A DNA stretch of 8,049 bases from JBBSHJ01 sp038253135 (GCA_038253135.1 JBBSHJ010000121.1:1-8049), one strand, 5' to 3'; positions 1 through 6,736 are shown, numbered from the stretch's first letter. The notes: generated by a model from the letters alone, not told the origin. A program made the numbers and translations.

Positions 1-185
1 CGACGGTACGCCGCCGCAACGGCAAGGTGCTCGTGACCGAGGGACCCTTCGCCGAGGCGGCCGAGCAGATCGCCGGCTTCGACATCCTCAACTGCCCGGA
101 CCTGACGGAGGCGATCCGGGTCGCGGCCGCGCATCCGATGGCGGCGGGCGGCTCGCTCGAGCTGCGGCCACTCCTCGACGATTAG
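1..185 (+). CDS. YciI/DGPF-family protein, C-terminal part (5' truncated by window edge)
   Basis: Reading from base 3 gives 60 codons ending at TAG (183-185), with no start in view because the gene enters from the left edge. The visible protein contains VTEGPFAEAAEQIAGFDIL, then LTEAIRVAAAHPMA and GSLELRPL. This is the pattern of the small YCII-related/DGPF family: a T(D/E)GPFAE motif, a G(F/Y) strand, an amphipathic helix with A.HP, then a final G..E(L/V)RP strand. These proteins are ferredoxin-like folds of about 110-140 residues, so roughly half is missing. Their reaction is mostly unknown. In actinobacteria many sit next to ECF sigma factor genes of the SigJ/ECF41-like kind, but the upstream neighbour is not visible here. 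The family call is fairly firm; no specific function can be given. The gene converges with cca. Confidence 0.8.
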   Translation, partial: TVRRRNGKVLVTEGPFAEAAEQIAGFDILNCPDLTEAIRVAAAHPMAAGGSLELRPLLDD

Positions 186-204
186 ACCGGCCGTGCGCCG
201 GGTC
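185..204 (+). terminator. Possible hairpin terminator after the YciI-family gene
   Basis: GACCGGC (185-191, starting at the last base of the TAG stop), loop CGTGC (192-196), and GCCGG-G-TC (197-204) can pair as a 7-bp stem with one bulged G. No T-run follows, which is common for GC-rich actinobacterial terminators but also makes the call weak. Its position immediately after a stop codon and before a convergent gene is the main support. Confidence 0.35.
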
Positions 205-206
205 CT

Positions 207-300
207 CTCGGCCCGTGTCCCGCTCGGCCCGTGCCCCTCTCGGCCCGTGTGCCCTTCACCGCATGTGCCTTTCACCGCATGTGCCTTCACCCCATGTGGT
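207..300. repeat. Minisatellite-like array of six ~16-bp units in two subtypes
   Basis: Three units begin with CTCGGCCCGTG at 207, 223 and 239, an exact 16-bp period; their last five bases vary (TCCCG, CCCCT, TGCCC). They run directly into three units beginning TTCACC at 255, 271 and 286: TTCACCGCATGTGCCT, TTCACCGCATGTGCC, and TTCACCCCATGTGGT. The two subtypes agree at about 10 of 16 positions, so they may be diverged copies of one unit. The last unit contains the cca stop codon (TGA on the minus strand, 287-289) and its last few codons, so the array seems to have grown out from the end of cca. All units have the same orientation, so this is a tandem repeat and not a hairpin array. Confidence 0.85.
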
Positions 301-1723
301 TGTCCGCGGCGAAGCGGCGGAGCTCGGCCACGGCCTCGTCGTGCGGCATCGGGCCGCGTTCCATCCGCAGCGCGAGCAGGTGCTTGTAGGCCCTGCCGAC
401 GAGCGGGCCCGGCGGGATCCCGAGGATCGACATGATCTCGTTGCCGTCGAGGTCGGGGCGGATCGCGTCGAGCTCCTCCTGCTGCCGCAGGACGGCGATC
501 CGCTCCTCCAGCTCGTCGTAGGACCGCCGCAACACCTCGGCCCGGCGCAGATTGCGCGTCGTGCAGTCTGACCGCACCAGTTTGTGCAGCCGGGACAGCA
601 GCGGCCCGGCGTCGGTGACGTAGCGGCGGACGGCCGAGTCGGTCCACTCGCCCCGACCGAAGCCGTGGAACCGCAGGTGCAGGAAGACCAGCTGGGCGAC
701 CTCGTCGATTAAGTGATGGGGATAGCGCAGCGCCCGCAGCCGGGCCCGCGCCATCCGCGCCCCGACGACCTCGTGATGGTGGAACGAGACGCCGCCGCCG
801 GGCTCGTGCCGCCGCGTCGCGGGCTTGCCGATGTCATGCAGCAGCGCGGCCAGCCGGAGCACGAGGTCAGGCCCGTCCTCCTCGAGGTCGATCGCCTGCT
901 GCAGCACGGTCAGCGAGTGCGCGTAGACGTCCTTGTGCTGGTGGTGCTCGTCGATCTCCAGCTGCATCGCCGGGAGCTCGGGCAACACGACGTCGGCCAG
1001 CCCGGAGTCGACCATGACCGCGAGACCCGCCGCGGGATTGGGGCTGCGGATCAGCTTGGACAGCTCGGTCTGCACCCGCTCGACCGCGATGCGCTCGATC
1101 TGCCCGGACATCGCCGTCAGTGCGGTGGCCGTCGGCTCATCGGGCCGCACCCCGAGCTGGGCCACGAACCTGGCCGCCCGGAGCATCCGCAGCGGGTCGT
1201 CGGCAAAGGACTCCTCGGGGGCGGCCGGCGTACGCAACACTCCCGAGGCGAGATCGGCCAGGCCGCCGTACGGGTCGGCGAATTCGTGATCCGGCACGGA
1301 CACCGCCATCGCGTTGACCGTGAAGTCGCGGCGCAGCAGGTCTTCGGCCAGTGAGTCGCCGTACGTCACCTCCGGGTTGCGGCTCACCCGGTCATAGCGG
1401 TCGGCGCGGTACGTCGTGATCTCCAGGCGGCGCCCGTGGCGCGCGACCCCGACGGTGCCGAACGCGATACCGGTCGTCCACACCGCGTCGCCGAAGCGGC
1501 GTACCAGCTCGAGCACCTGCTCCGGCCGGGCGTCCGTAGCGAAATCGAGGTCATCACCGAGCCGGCCGCGCAGCGCGTCCCGTACCGAGCCGCCGACCAG
1601 GTACAGCGCGAATCCGGCCGCCCCGAACCGGCGGCCCAGCTCGTCCGCCACGGGCGCGACCCGGAACAGCTCGGCGACGGCATGCCGCTGGGCGGAGGAG
1701 AGGGCTGACGCACGGGAGGGCAC
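287..1723 (-). CDS. cca: CCA-adding tRNA nucleotidyltransferase (class II, with HD domain)
   Basis: This enzyme adds or repairs the 3' CCA of tRNAs from CTP and ATP without a nucleic-acid template, and acts in the cytoplasm. With the GTG start at 1723 the protein has 478 residues, normal for actinobacterial members. The nucleotidyltransferase head shows LVGGSVRD (about 42-49) and DDLDF (57-61), whose Asp residues bind the metal ions. RRDFTVNAMA (131-140) follows, then the nucleobase-selecting DDPLRMLRAARF (about 175-186). A C-terminal HD domain has AHS (His269), LLHDIGKP (His296-Asp297), FHHHE (315-317) and SDC (Asp386); in relatives this domain gives phosphohydrolase or phosphodiesterase activity. 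The open frame extends up to 1852, but the extra 43 residues are low-complexity and unlike the family, while the GTG at 1723 sits just after a -10 box. Leu338 is a TTA codon (710-712), rare in this DNA. The gene diverges from the Nudix gene, as pcnA does from mutT4 in M. tuberculosis. The function call is firm; the exact start is less so. Confidence 0.95.
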   Translation of the reverse strand: MPSRASALSSAQRHAVAELFRVAPVADELGRRFGAAGFALYLVGGSVRDALRGRLGDDLDFATDARPEQVLELVRRFGDAVWTTGIAFGTVGVARHGRRLEITTYRADRYDRVSRNPEVTYGDSLAEDLLRRDFTVNAMAVSVPDHEFADPYGGLADLASGVLRTPAAPEESFADDPLRMLRAARFVAQLGVRPDEPTATALTAMSGQIERIAVERVQTELSKLIRSPNPAAGLAVMVDSGLADVVLPELPAMQLEIDEHHQHKDVYAHSLTVLQQAIDLEEDGPDLVLRLAALLHDIGKPATRRHEPGGGVSFHHHEVVGARMARARLRALRYPHHLIDEVAQLVFLHLRFHGFGRGEWTDSAVRRYVTDAGPLLSRLHKLVRSDCTTRNLRRAEVLRRSYDELEERIAVLRQQEELDAIRPDLDGNEIMSILGIPPGPLVGRAYKHLLALRMERGPMPHDEAVAELRRFAADNHMG

Positions 1724-1731
1724 GACGCCAA

Positions 1732-1737
1732 AGCGTA
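1732..1737 (-). promoter_or_regulatory. Candidate -10 box for a leaderless cca transcript
   Basis: On the minus strand TACGCT (1737 to 1732) fits the actinobacterial -10 pattern TANNNT. Eight bases separate it from the GTG at 1723, so transcription would start at or within a base or two of the start codon. No Shine-Dalgarno sequence precedes this GTG. A weak -35-like TTCCGC lies about 18 bp further upstream. Confidence 0.45.
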
Positions 1738-1796
1738 GTTGCGCCGGGGCGCCGCGCGGAACGCGTTTCGTCCCGACGCCCGCACGCACGGGTGGC

Positions 1797-1823
1797 CGCG
1801 CCCCGGATCCTGGTCGGGGCGCG
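1797..1823. repeat. Perfect 9-bp inverted repeat in the cca/Nudix divergent region
   Basis: CGCGCCCCG (1797-1805) and CGGGGCGCG (1815-1823) are exact reverse complements around a 9-base spacer (GATCCTGGT). If both flanking genes are transcribed without leaders, this sequence lies outside both mRNAs. It would then work as DNA, for example as an operator for a dimeric regulator, and not as an RNA hairpin. Its GC-only arms could also arise by chance in DNA of this composition. Confidence 0.5.
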
Positions 1824-1860
1824 CGGTCGGCGGTGCCAGGGCTGCACGTCACCTGCTGGC

Positions 1861-1866
1861 TACCAT
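1861..1866 (+). promoter_or_regulatory. Candidate -10 box for a leaderless Nudix-operon transcript
   Basis: TACCAT (1861-1866) matches TANNNT and is followed by six bases and then the ATG at 1873, which places the start codon at the expected +1. There is no usable Shine-Dalgarno sequence before this ATG. No convincing -35 is visible. This would be the main promoter for the three overlapping genes that follow. Confidence 0.5.
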
Positions 1867-1872
1867 CGGATC

Positions 1873-2346
1873 ATGTCCCGAGCCCGGTCTCCCCGACCGC
1901 GTCTGCGTACGGTCGCCGAGACCTCCGCGGGCGGTCTGGTCGTCGACCGGACGGAGCTGACCGGGACGGGCGCCCGCGCCGCACTCATCGGCCGGCGCAG
2001 TCGTGGCGGCGACCTGCTCTGGTCGCTGCCCAAGGGACACGTCGAGTCAGGCGAGACGACCGAGGAGGCCGCGCTGCGCGAGGTCGCCGAGGAGACGGGG
2101 ATCACCGGCAAGATCATCGAACCCCTCGGCACGATCGACTTCTGGTTCGTGGCCGAGGGCAAGCGGATCCACAAAACGGTGCACCACTACCTCATGGTCG
2201 CCACCGGTGGTGAGATCTCGGACGAGGACATCGAGGTGGAGGCCGTCGACTGGGTGCCACTGAGCGAGATCGACACCCGCCTGGCGTACGACGACGAGCG
2301 GGCGCTGGCCGAGCGCGCCCGGTCGATGCTCGCGCGCTCCGCCTGA
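1873..2346 (+). CDS. Nudix hydrolase, MutT4-like
   Basis: Nudix enzymes hydrolyse nucleoside diphosphates linked to another group (damaged dNTPs, dinucleoside polyphosphates, ADP-ribose-type molecules) using Mg2+. The protein has 157 residues, a typical single-domain size. The Nudix box is complete: G55-x5-E61-x7-R69-E70-V-x-E73-E74-x-G76-I77, embedded in SLPKGHVESGET. Downstream WFVAEGKRIHKTVHHYLM, DEDIEVEAVDWVPL and LAYDDER closely resemble M. tuberculosis MutT4 (Rv3908), which has the same neighbours. That supports orthology, but the substrate cannot be read from sequence. The ATG at 1873 is chosen because TSAGGLVVD lies about 17 residues in, as in relatives, and a -10 box sits six bases before it. 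An in-frame ATG at 1792 would add 27 unconserved residues. The TGA stop overlaps the next ATG (TGATG), suggesting translational coupling. Confidence 0.93.
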   Translation: MSRARSPRPRLRTVAETSAGGLVVDRTELTGTGARAALIGRRSRGGDLLWSLPKGHVESGETTEEAALREVAEETGITGKIIEPLGTIDFWFVAEGKRIHKTVHHYLMVATGGEISDEDIEVEAVDWVPLSEIDTRLAYDDERALAERARSMLARSA

Positions 2347-4682
2347 TGCCGGTCGCGATGATGGACGATCGAGCGATGCAGGACCCGCGCGGCCGGGCGC
2401 GGCGCCGGTCCCCCTCACAGCGGTGGCGGCGGGCGGTGTCGGTCGCGGCCCTGCTGGCCGCCGTCGGCGCGCTCCTGTCCGGTGCCCCGTTGGTGGGCGG
2501 TACGACGCGCCCCGCCGCCGCGGCGACCGACACGGTCGCCGCCTCGGTCAAGATCCGCATCGACTCCGTCACACCCGAGACGATCACCGGCGACTCCGTC
2601 GTCACCGTCACGGGCGCACTGATCAACCAGACCGCACAGCGTTTCCGCCAGCTCCAGATCCGACTGCAGGGCGACGACCCGGTGCACACCCGCGCGGGTC
2701 TGCACCAGCTCGAGAGGTCACCCGAGGCCGGCACCACGTCCGCCCAGGGGCCGGCGTACCCGCACACCTGCCGGTTCACCTCGTTCGAACGGGCCGGGGC
2801 CCTCGGTCCGAAGGCGACGAGGGCGTTCGCTGTCAGCTGCCCGGCGAAGGATCTCGGTCTCAGCTCCCCCGGCGTCTACCCGTTGCTCGTCAACCTGAAC
2901 GCGAAGACGCCCACGATCCCCCAGGCCCGCATCGGCGAGGGGTACACGGTCCTGCCCTACACCGGCGGGATCGTGACCCGCCCGGCCCAGGTCAACTGGC
3001 TGTGGCCGATCACCGGCGCACCGAGCCGGGTGGTCGGCTCGATCGACGACCCGGCGACGCCGGTCTTCGGTGACGATCACCTGGCGAAGGCGTTCGCCCG
3101 CGGTGGACGGTTGTATTCGCTGGTCTCCGCCGCCCGGAACAAGCCGCCGCCCGTGCACCTCACACTGGCGATCGACCCGGACATTCTCGAGTCGGCCGCC
3201 GCCATGGCCAACACCGAGCACCCGTATCTCGTGCAGCCGTCGACCGGCAGCAGCACCAAGGGCACGGGAACCCGGGCCGCCGCCCGGTGGCTCGCGATGC
3301 TGCGGAGCCTGACCCGCGCGCCGAACGTGACGGTCGCCGCACTGCCCTACGCGGACCCTGACCTCGTCGCCCTCACCCGCCAGCCGGAATCGTCGACGCC
3401 GATCCTGTCCGACGCCTTCGCCCGCGCGCCAGGGGTGATGCAGCGGCTGCTCGGCGTGCCCAACGCACCGGTCCTTGCCTGGCCGGCGGACGGGGTGATG
3501 GACAGCAAGGCGCTGCGCGTGCTCGCCGTCACGCAGGCCAACGCCTTCGTGCTCGATGCCGCGGCCCTGCCGACGAGCGCCGACGCCATCCCCGGCGCGG
3601 CCGCCAAGCTGCCGTCGACGGTTGGCGAGCGCAACGCGCTGGTCTCGGACTCGTCGATCAACGCGCTGATCGCGCCACGGACCTTTCCCACCGGCCAGGG
3701 CGTTTCGGTCCAGGAGTTCAAGGCCGAGCTGGCCCTGATCGCGACCGCCCGCCCGAAGACGCCGCGCACCGTCTTCGCCGTGCCGCCACGCTCGTTCGGC
3801 CCCTACGGCTACACGCAGCTGCTGATGGAGGCGAGCGTCAACCCGCCGTACTCCCGGTCGATCTCCTACGACGGGCTGCTTCACACGGCCCCGGTGGACC
3901 GGGGCTCGCTGCGCTACCCGCGATCCGTTGCCGTCGACGAGCTGCCGGCCGACATGCTCCAGCAGACCTACGCCGCCGAGTCCAACCTGGCCGACTTCCA
4001 GACCGCGGTGAAGCCGGCCGACGCCAGCACCTACCTGACGAACTTCTACACCGCGGCCCTGCGCACCACGTCCGGCCGGTGGCGCGGCGATCCGGATGCC
4101 GCCCAGCAGATCACGTCCGACCTGCAGGTGTCGCTCCAGACGCTGCGCGGGCGCGTCAAGGTCGAGCCGCCCAGCAAGGGCATCTACAGCCTCAGCTCCA
4201 CATCCGGCCGGCTCGTCGTCACGGTGGACAACCAGCTCAACTATCCGGTCACGGTCCGGGTCACCGCGACGCCCAAGCACCAGGTCGGGTTCCGCGCCGC
4301 TCCGGTCGTGCAGCAGATCGGCGCGCACGCGGTCGTCACCGTCCGGGTGCCGACCACGGTGGAGAGCTCCGGGCGGTTCCAGGCCTACCTGGAGCTGCAC
4401 ACGCCCGGGCCATCCGGCGCCGGCGGGCAGCCGCTCGGCGCCAACACCCCGCCGCTGATCACCGTCCGCAGCACGGCGTACGGCGCCGTCTCGCTGGTGA
4501 TCACCGGCGGCGCGCTCCTGCTGCTGCTCATCCTCATGTCGCGGCGGCTCTACGGCCGATTCCACCACCGCGAGCCGCCCGGTGCCGCCGCGAGCGCCCC
4601 GGGTGGCCCCCCGGACGGCCCCGCTGGCGGTCCTCATGACGAGCCGCGATCGGCACTGCCACAACCGGGGCCCAGTCGATGA
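2346..4682 (+). CDS. DUF6049-type secreted, membrane-anchored protein next to MurJ (Rv3909-like)
   Basis: Function unknown; the M. tuberculosis counterpart by position and length is Rv3909. The 778-residue protein has a basic N-terminus (RRR, RWRR to residue 29), a hydrophobic stretch (31-50) and an Ala-rich AAAA-T (57-61) like a signal-peptidase site. An extracellular region follows. Its start looks like a beta-sandwich (67-200; TVTGALINQ), with the protein's only cysteines, Cys142 and Cys165, a likely disulfide. A central alpha/beta part has HLTLAIDPDIL (271-281) and VAALPYADPDL (330-340), reminiscent of polysaccharide-deacetylase or glycosidase-like barrels. A C-terminal beta domain (about 605-690) has LVVTVDNQLNYPVTVRV. 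One membrane helix (about 713-731) and a Pro/Gly-rich cytoplasmic tail of some 45 residues end it. It overlaps the Nudix stop by one base and murJ by four. Internal ATGs at 2358, 2361 and 2376 are possible starts; the last has GGA nine bases upstream. Any catalytic role is my inference only. Confidence 0.88.
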   Translation: MPVAMMDDRAMQDPRGRARRRSPSQRWRRAVSVAALLAAVGALLSGAPLVGGTTRPAAAATDTVAASVKIRIDSVTPETITGDSVVTVTGALINQTAQRFRQLQIRLQGDDPVHTRAGLHQLERSPEAGTTSAQGPAYPHTCRFTSFERAGALGPKATRAFAVSCPAKDLGLSSPGVYPLLVNLNAKTPTIPQARIGEGYTVLPYTGGIVTRPAQVNWLWPITGAPSRVVGSIDDPATPVFGDDHLAKAFARGGRLYSLVSAARNKPPPVHLTLAIDPDILESAAAMANTEHPYLVQPSTGSSTKGTGTRAAARWLAMLRSLTRAPNVTVAALPYADPDLVALTRQPESSTPILSDAFARAPGVMQRLLGVPNAPVLAWPADGVMDSKALRVLAVTQANAFVLDAAALPTSADAIPGAAAKLPSTVGERNALVSDSSINALIAPRTFPTGQGVSVQEFKAELALIATARPKTPRTVFAVPPRSFGPYGYTQLLMEASVNPPYSRSISYDGLLHTAPVDRGSLRYPRSVAVDELPADMLQQTYAAESNLADFQTAVKPADASTYLTNFYTAALRTTSGRWRGDPDAAQQITSDLQVSLQTLRGRVKVEPPSKGIYSLSSTSGRLVVTVDNQLNYPVTVRVTATPKHQVGFRAAPVVQQIGAHAVVTVRVPTTVESSGRFQAYLELHTPGPSGAGGQPLGANTPPLITVRSTAYGAVSLVITGGALLLLLILMSRRLYGRFHHREPPGAAASAPGGPPDGPAGGPHDEPRSALPQPGPSR

Positions 4683-6661
4683 GCCGCTCGCGCCGTCGAG
4701 ACACCGATCCCCCCACCACGGACTGGGACTACTCCCGGTACGACTTCACCGAGTACGTGCCGGCCGAGGACAGCGAGGCCGGCGAAGCCGAGGTGAGCCG
4801 GTACGGCGACGAGCCGACCTTCGTCCAGATCGTCGATGCCATGCCGTCGTACACCCCCGCCATCGACGAGACCCAGCTGATCCCGATCGTCCGGGACGCC
4901 GGCGTACGCCGCCCCCGGCGCCTGCCCCGCGAGCGCGCCGGGCCGCCGGGGACCCACATACTGCCCCGCGGCGCCCCCGAGCAGACCCTGCTCGCGCCAC
5001 CGGACGCGGGCACCAGGGCACCGAGCGCCCCGGCGGGTGCTCCTCCCGACCGCGAGGGGCGCCGGGAGCCGAGCGTCGGACGGTCCAGCCGCATCATGGC
5101 GGTGGCCGCGACGGTGTCCCGCCTGACCGGGTTCATGCGGGCGGTCATCCTCGCCGTGGCGATCGGCTCCGGCGCGGTCGGAAGCGCCTACGCGACCGCG
5201 AACAACGTCCCGAACATCATCTACGAGCTGCTGATCGGCGGGGTCCTGACGTCGGTCGTCGTCCCGCTGCTCGTGCACGCGCAGCGCCATGACGGCGATG
5301 ACGGGCTCGGGTTCGCGCAGCGGCTGCTGACCCTGATCACCGTCGTGCTCGGCGGGGCGACCGGCATCGCGATCCTGCTCGCCCCCCTGCTGGTCGCTCT
5401 CTACGGCATCTCACCGCACAGCGACAAGGGTCAGCTGACAACCCTCCTCGCGCGCCTGCTCCTAATCGAGATCGTCTTCTACGGCATCGCCGCGATGCTC
5501 AGCGCGATCCTGAACACGCGCGGCAAGTTCGGCGCGGCCGCCTGGGCGCCGGTGCTCAACAATGTCATCGTCATCGGGACGGCCGCCGTCTTCCTCGCCC
5601 TTCCCGGTCCCACGACGCTGGCTCCGAGCACGATCACCACGACCCAGACCTGGGTCCTCGGTGTCGGTACGACGCTGGGCATCGTGGTGCAGGCGCTGGT
5701 GCTCGTGCCCGCGGCCCGCCGGATCGGTTTCCGGTGGAGCTGGCGGATGCCTGGCCGGGAATCCGGGCTCGGCGAAGCCGGGCGGCTCGGCGCGTGGGTG
5801 CTGCTGTACGTCGCGCTCAGCCAGATCGGCTACGGCGTGATCACCCACGTCGCCAACCGCACGAGCACGTCCGGCTACGCGATCTACAACAACGCGAGCC
5901 TGCTGTTCCAGACGCCGTACGGGATCGTCGGGGTCGCCCTGCTCACCGCGTTGCTGCCGCGGATGAGCCGAGCCGCGGCCGGGGGCAACCTGGCCGGCGT
6001 CACCGACGACCTGGCGCTGGGCAGCCGGCTGACCGCCATCGCGCTGGTCCCGATCTCCGCGGCGTACATCGCCATCGGCCCGGCGCTGACCCTCGTCGTC
6101 TTCGCGCACGGCGAGACCACGGCCGGGCAGGCACACGCGATGGGCATCGCTCTCGCCTGGGCCGCGTTCGGGTTGTTTCCGTACGCCGTGACGCTGCTGC
6201 AGATGCGAGCGTTCTACGCGATCAAGGACGCCCGCACGCCGACGCTCATCAATGGCGTGATGGTCACCATGCGCGTCATCCTCGCGCTGCTGGTCCCGAT
6301 CCTGATCCCATCCGGCGACGTGGCCGCGGGGCTCGCCTTCGTCAACAGTGTGTCCTTCGTCCCCGGCGCGATCCTTGGTGAGTGGCTGCTGCGCCGCCGC
6401 TTCGGTCAGCTGCAGACCAGAGCCGTGCTCCAGACCGTGCTGCGGGTCGCCATCGCGGCCGCGGTCGGCGGGGTTCTGGCCTGGCTGGCCCTCGATCAGA
6501 CCTACGCCGGACTCGGCCACGGCCGCGCCTCGACGCTGGTCGGCATCGTCTGCGGTTGCACCATCGGCGGTGTCGTGGCGCTGGCATTGTGCGTCTGGTT
6601 GCGGGTCCCCGAGGTCACTTCGGCGGTCCGCAAGGTCGCCGGCCGGCTCTCCCGCGCCTGA
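4679..6661 (+). CDS. murJ: Lipid II flippase MurJ (MviN family) with N-terminal cytoplasmic extension
   Basis: MurJ moves lipid-linked peptidoglycan precursor across the plasma membrane; it belongs to the MOP exporter superfamily. The 660-residue protein has a polar, Pro-rich N-terminal region (1-135) and a membrane core (about 137-645) sized for the usual 14 helices. Core signatures are TVSRLTGFMR (145-154), NNVPNIIYELLIGGVLTS (175-192), TPYGIVGVALLTALLPRMS (412-430) and RAFYAIKDARTPT (510-522). Arg148 and Arg154 align with E. coli Arg18 and Arg24. Other polar residues important in E. coli seem to be replaced, apparently a feature of actinobacterial proteins. The N-terminal part contains WDYSRYDFTEYV and DETQLIPIV. 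The protein stops soon after the last helix and so lacks the pseudokinase and extracellular domains of the much longer M. tuberculosis MviN. It starts within the preceding gene (ATGA overlap), so translation is probably coupled. The family call is firm. Confidence 0.95.
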   Translation: MSRSRRRDTDPPTTDWDYSRYDFTEYVPAEDSEAGEAEVSRYGDEPTFVQIVDAMPSYTPAIDETQLIPIVRDAGVRRPRRLPRERAGPPGTHILPRGAPEQTLLAPPDAGTRAPSAPAGAPPDREGRREPSVGRSSRIMAVAATVSRLTGFMRAVILAVAIGSGAVGSAYATANNVPNIIYELLIGGVLTSVVVPLLVHAQRHDGDDGLGFAQRLLTLITVVLGGATGIAILLAPLLVALYGISPHSDKGQLTTLLARLLLIEIVFYGIAAMLSAILNTRGKFGAAAWAPVLNNVIVIGTAAVFLALPGPTTLAPSTITTTQTWVLGVGTTLGIVVQALVLVPAARRIGFRWSWRMPGRESGLGEAGRLGAWVLLYVALSQIGYGVITHVANRTSTSGYAIYNNASLLFQTPYGIVGVALLTALLPRMSRAAAGGNLAGVTDDLALGSRLTAIALVPISAAYIAIGPALTLVVFAHGETTAGQAHAMGIALAWAAFGLFPYAVTLLQMRAFYAIKDARTPTLINGVMVTMRVILALLVPILIPSGDVAAGLAFVNSVSFVPGAILGEWLLRRRFGQLQTRAVLQTVLRVAIAAAVGGVLAWLALDQTYAGLGHGRASTLVGIVCGCTIGGVVALALCVWLRVPEVTSAVRKVAGRLSRA

Positions 6662-6710
6662 CCCGGCGCCGGTCACGAGCCGGGACGCCCGCGCGGGTCC
6701 CCGTCGGGGA
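6662..6710 (+). terminator. Hairpin-rich murJ-sigM gap; possible terminator
   Basis: Directly after the murJ stop, CCCGGC (6662-6667) can pair with GCCGGG (6679-6684) over an 11-base loop. Further on, TCCCC (6698-6702) pairs with GGGGA (6706-6710) over a GTC loop, and CCCGCGCGGG (6688-6697) is a palindrome. There is no T-run, so termination is only possible, not shown. If these fold, they would separate the murJ operon from sigM. Confidence 0.3.
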
Positions 6711-6721
6711 ACGGCGGCTGC

Positions 6722-6727
6722 GGGAGG
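6722..6727 (+). promoter_or_regulatory. Shine-Dalgarno sequence supporting the sigM GTG at 6737
   Basis: GGGAGG ends nine bases before the GTG at 6737, and a second GAGG (6730-6733) lies three bases before it. This is the best ribosome-binding site near any sigM start candidate and is why the longer reading was chosen. Confidence 0.5.
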
Positions 6728-6736
6728 TCGAGGCAC

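Noticed and set aside
207..300. CRISPR-like array
   Set aside because: Units of about 16 bp abut with no unique spacers, and no cas genes are present; it is a simple tandem repeat.
1724..1852. Longer cca start at an ATG on the minus strand (1852)
   Set aside because: The added 43 residues are low-complexity, not like family members, and would run through the inverted repeat and the promoter region.
1792..1872. Longer Nudix start at ATG 1792
   Set aside because: It adds 27 residues not expected before the conserved TSAGGLVVD and would pass through the inverted repeat and the -10 box at 1861.
1416..2213. Plus-strand open frame crossing from cca into the Nudix gene
   Set aside because: It overlaps two well-supported genes and reads as Arg/Pro/Ser-rich nonsense; it is a composition shadow.
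2718..4664. Long open frame (648 codons) on the minus strand opposite the DUF6049 gene
   Set aside because: The translation is Arg/Gly/His-rich with no recognisable motif; it mirrors third-position G/C bias of the real gene, which has a signal peptide, membrane helix and conserved context.
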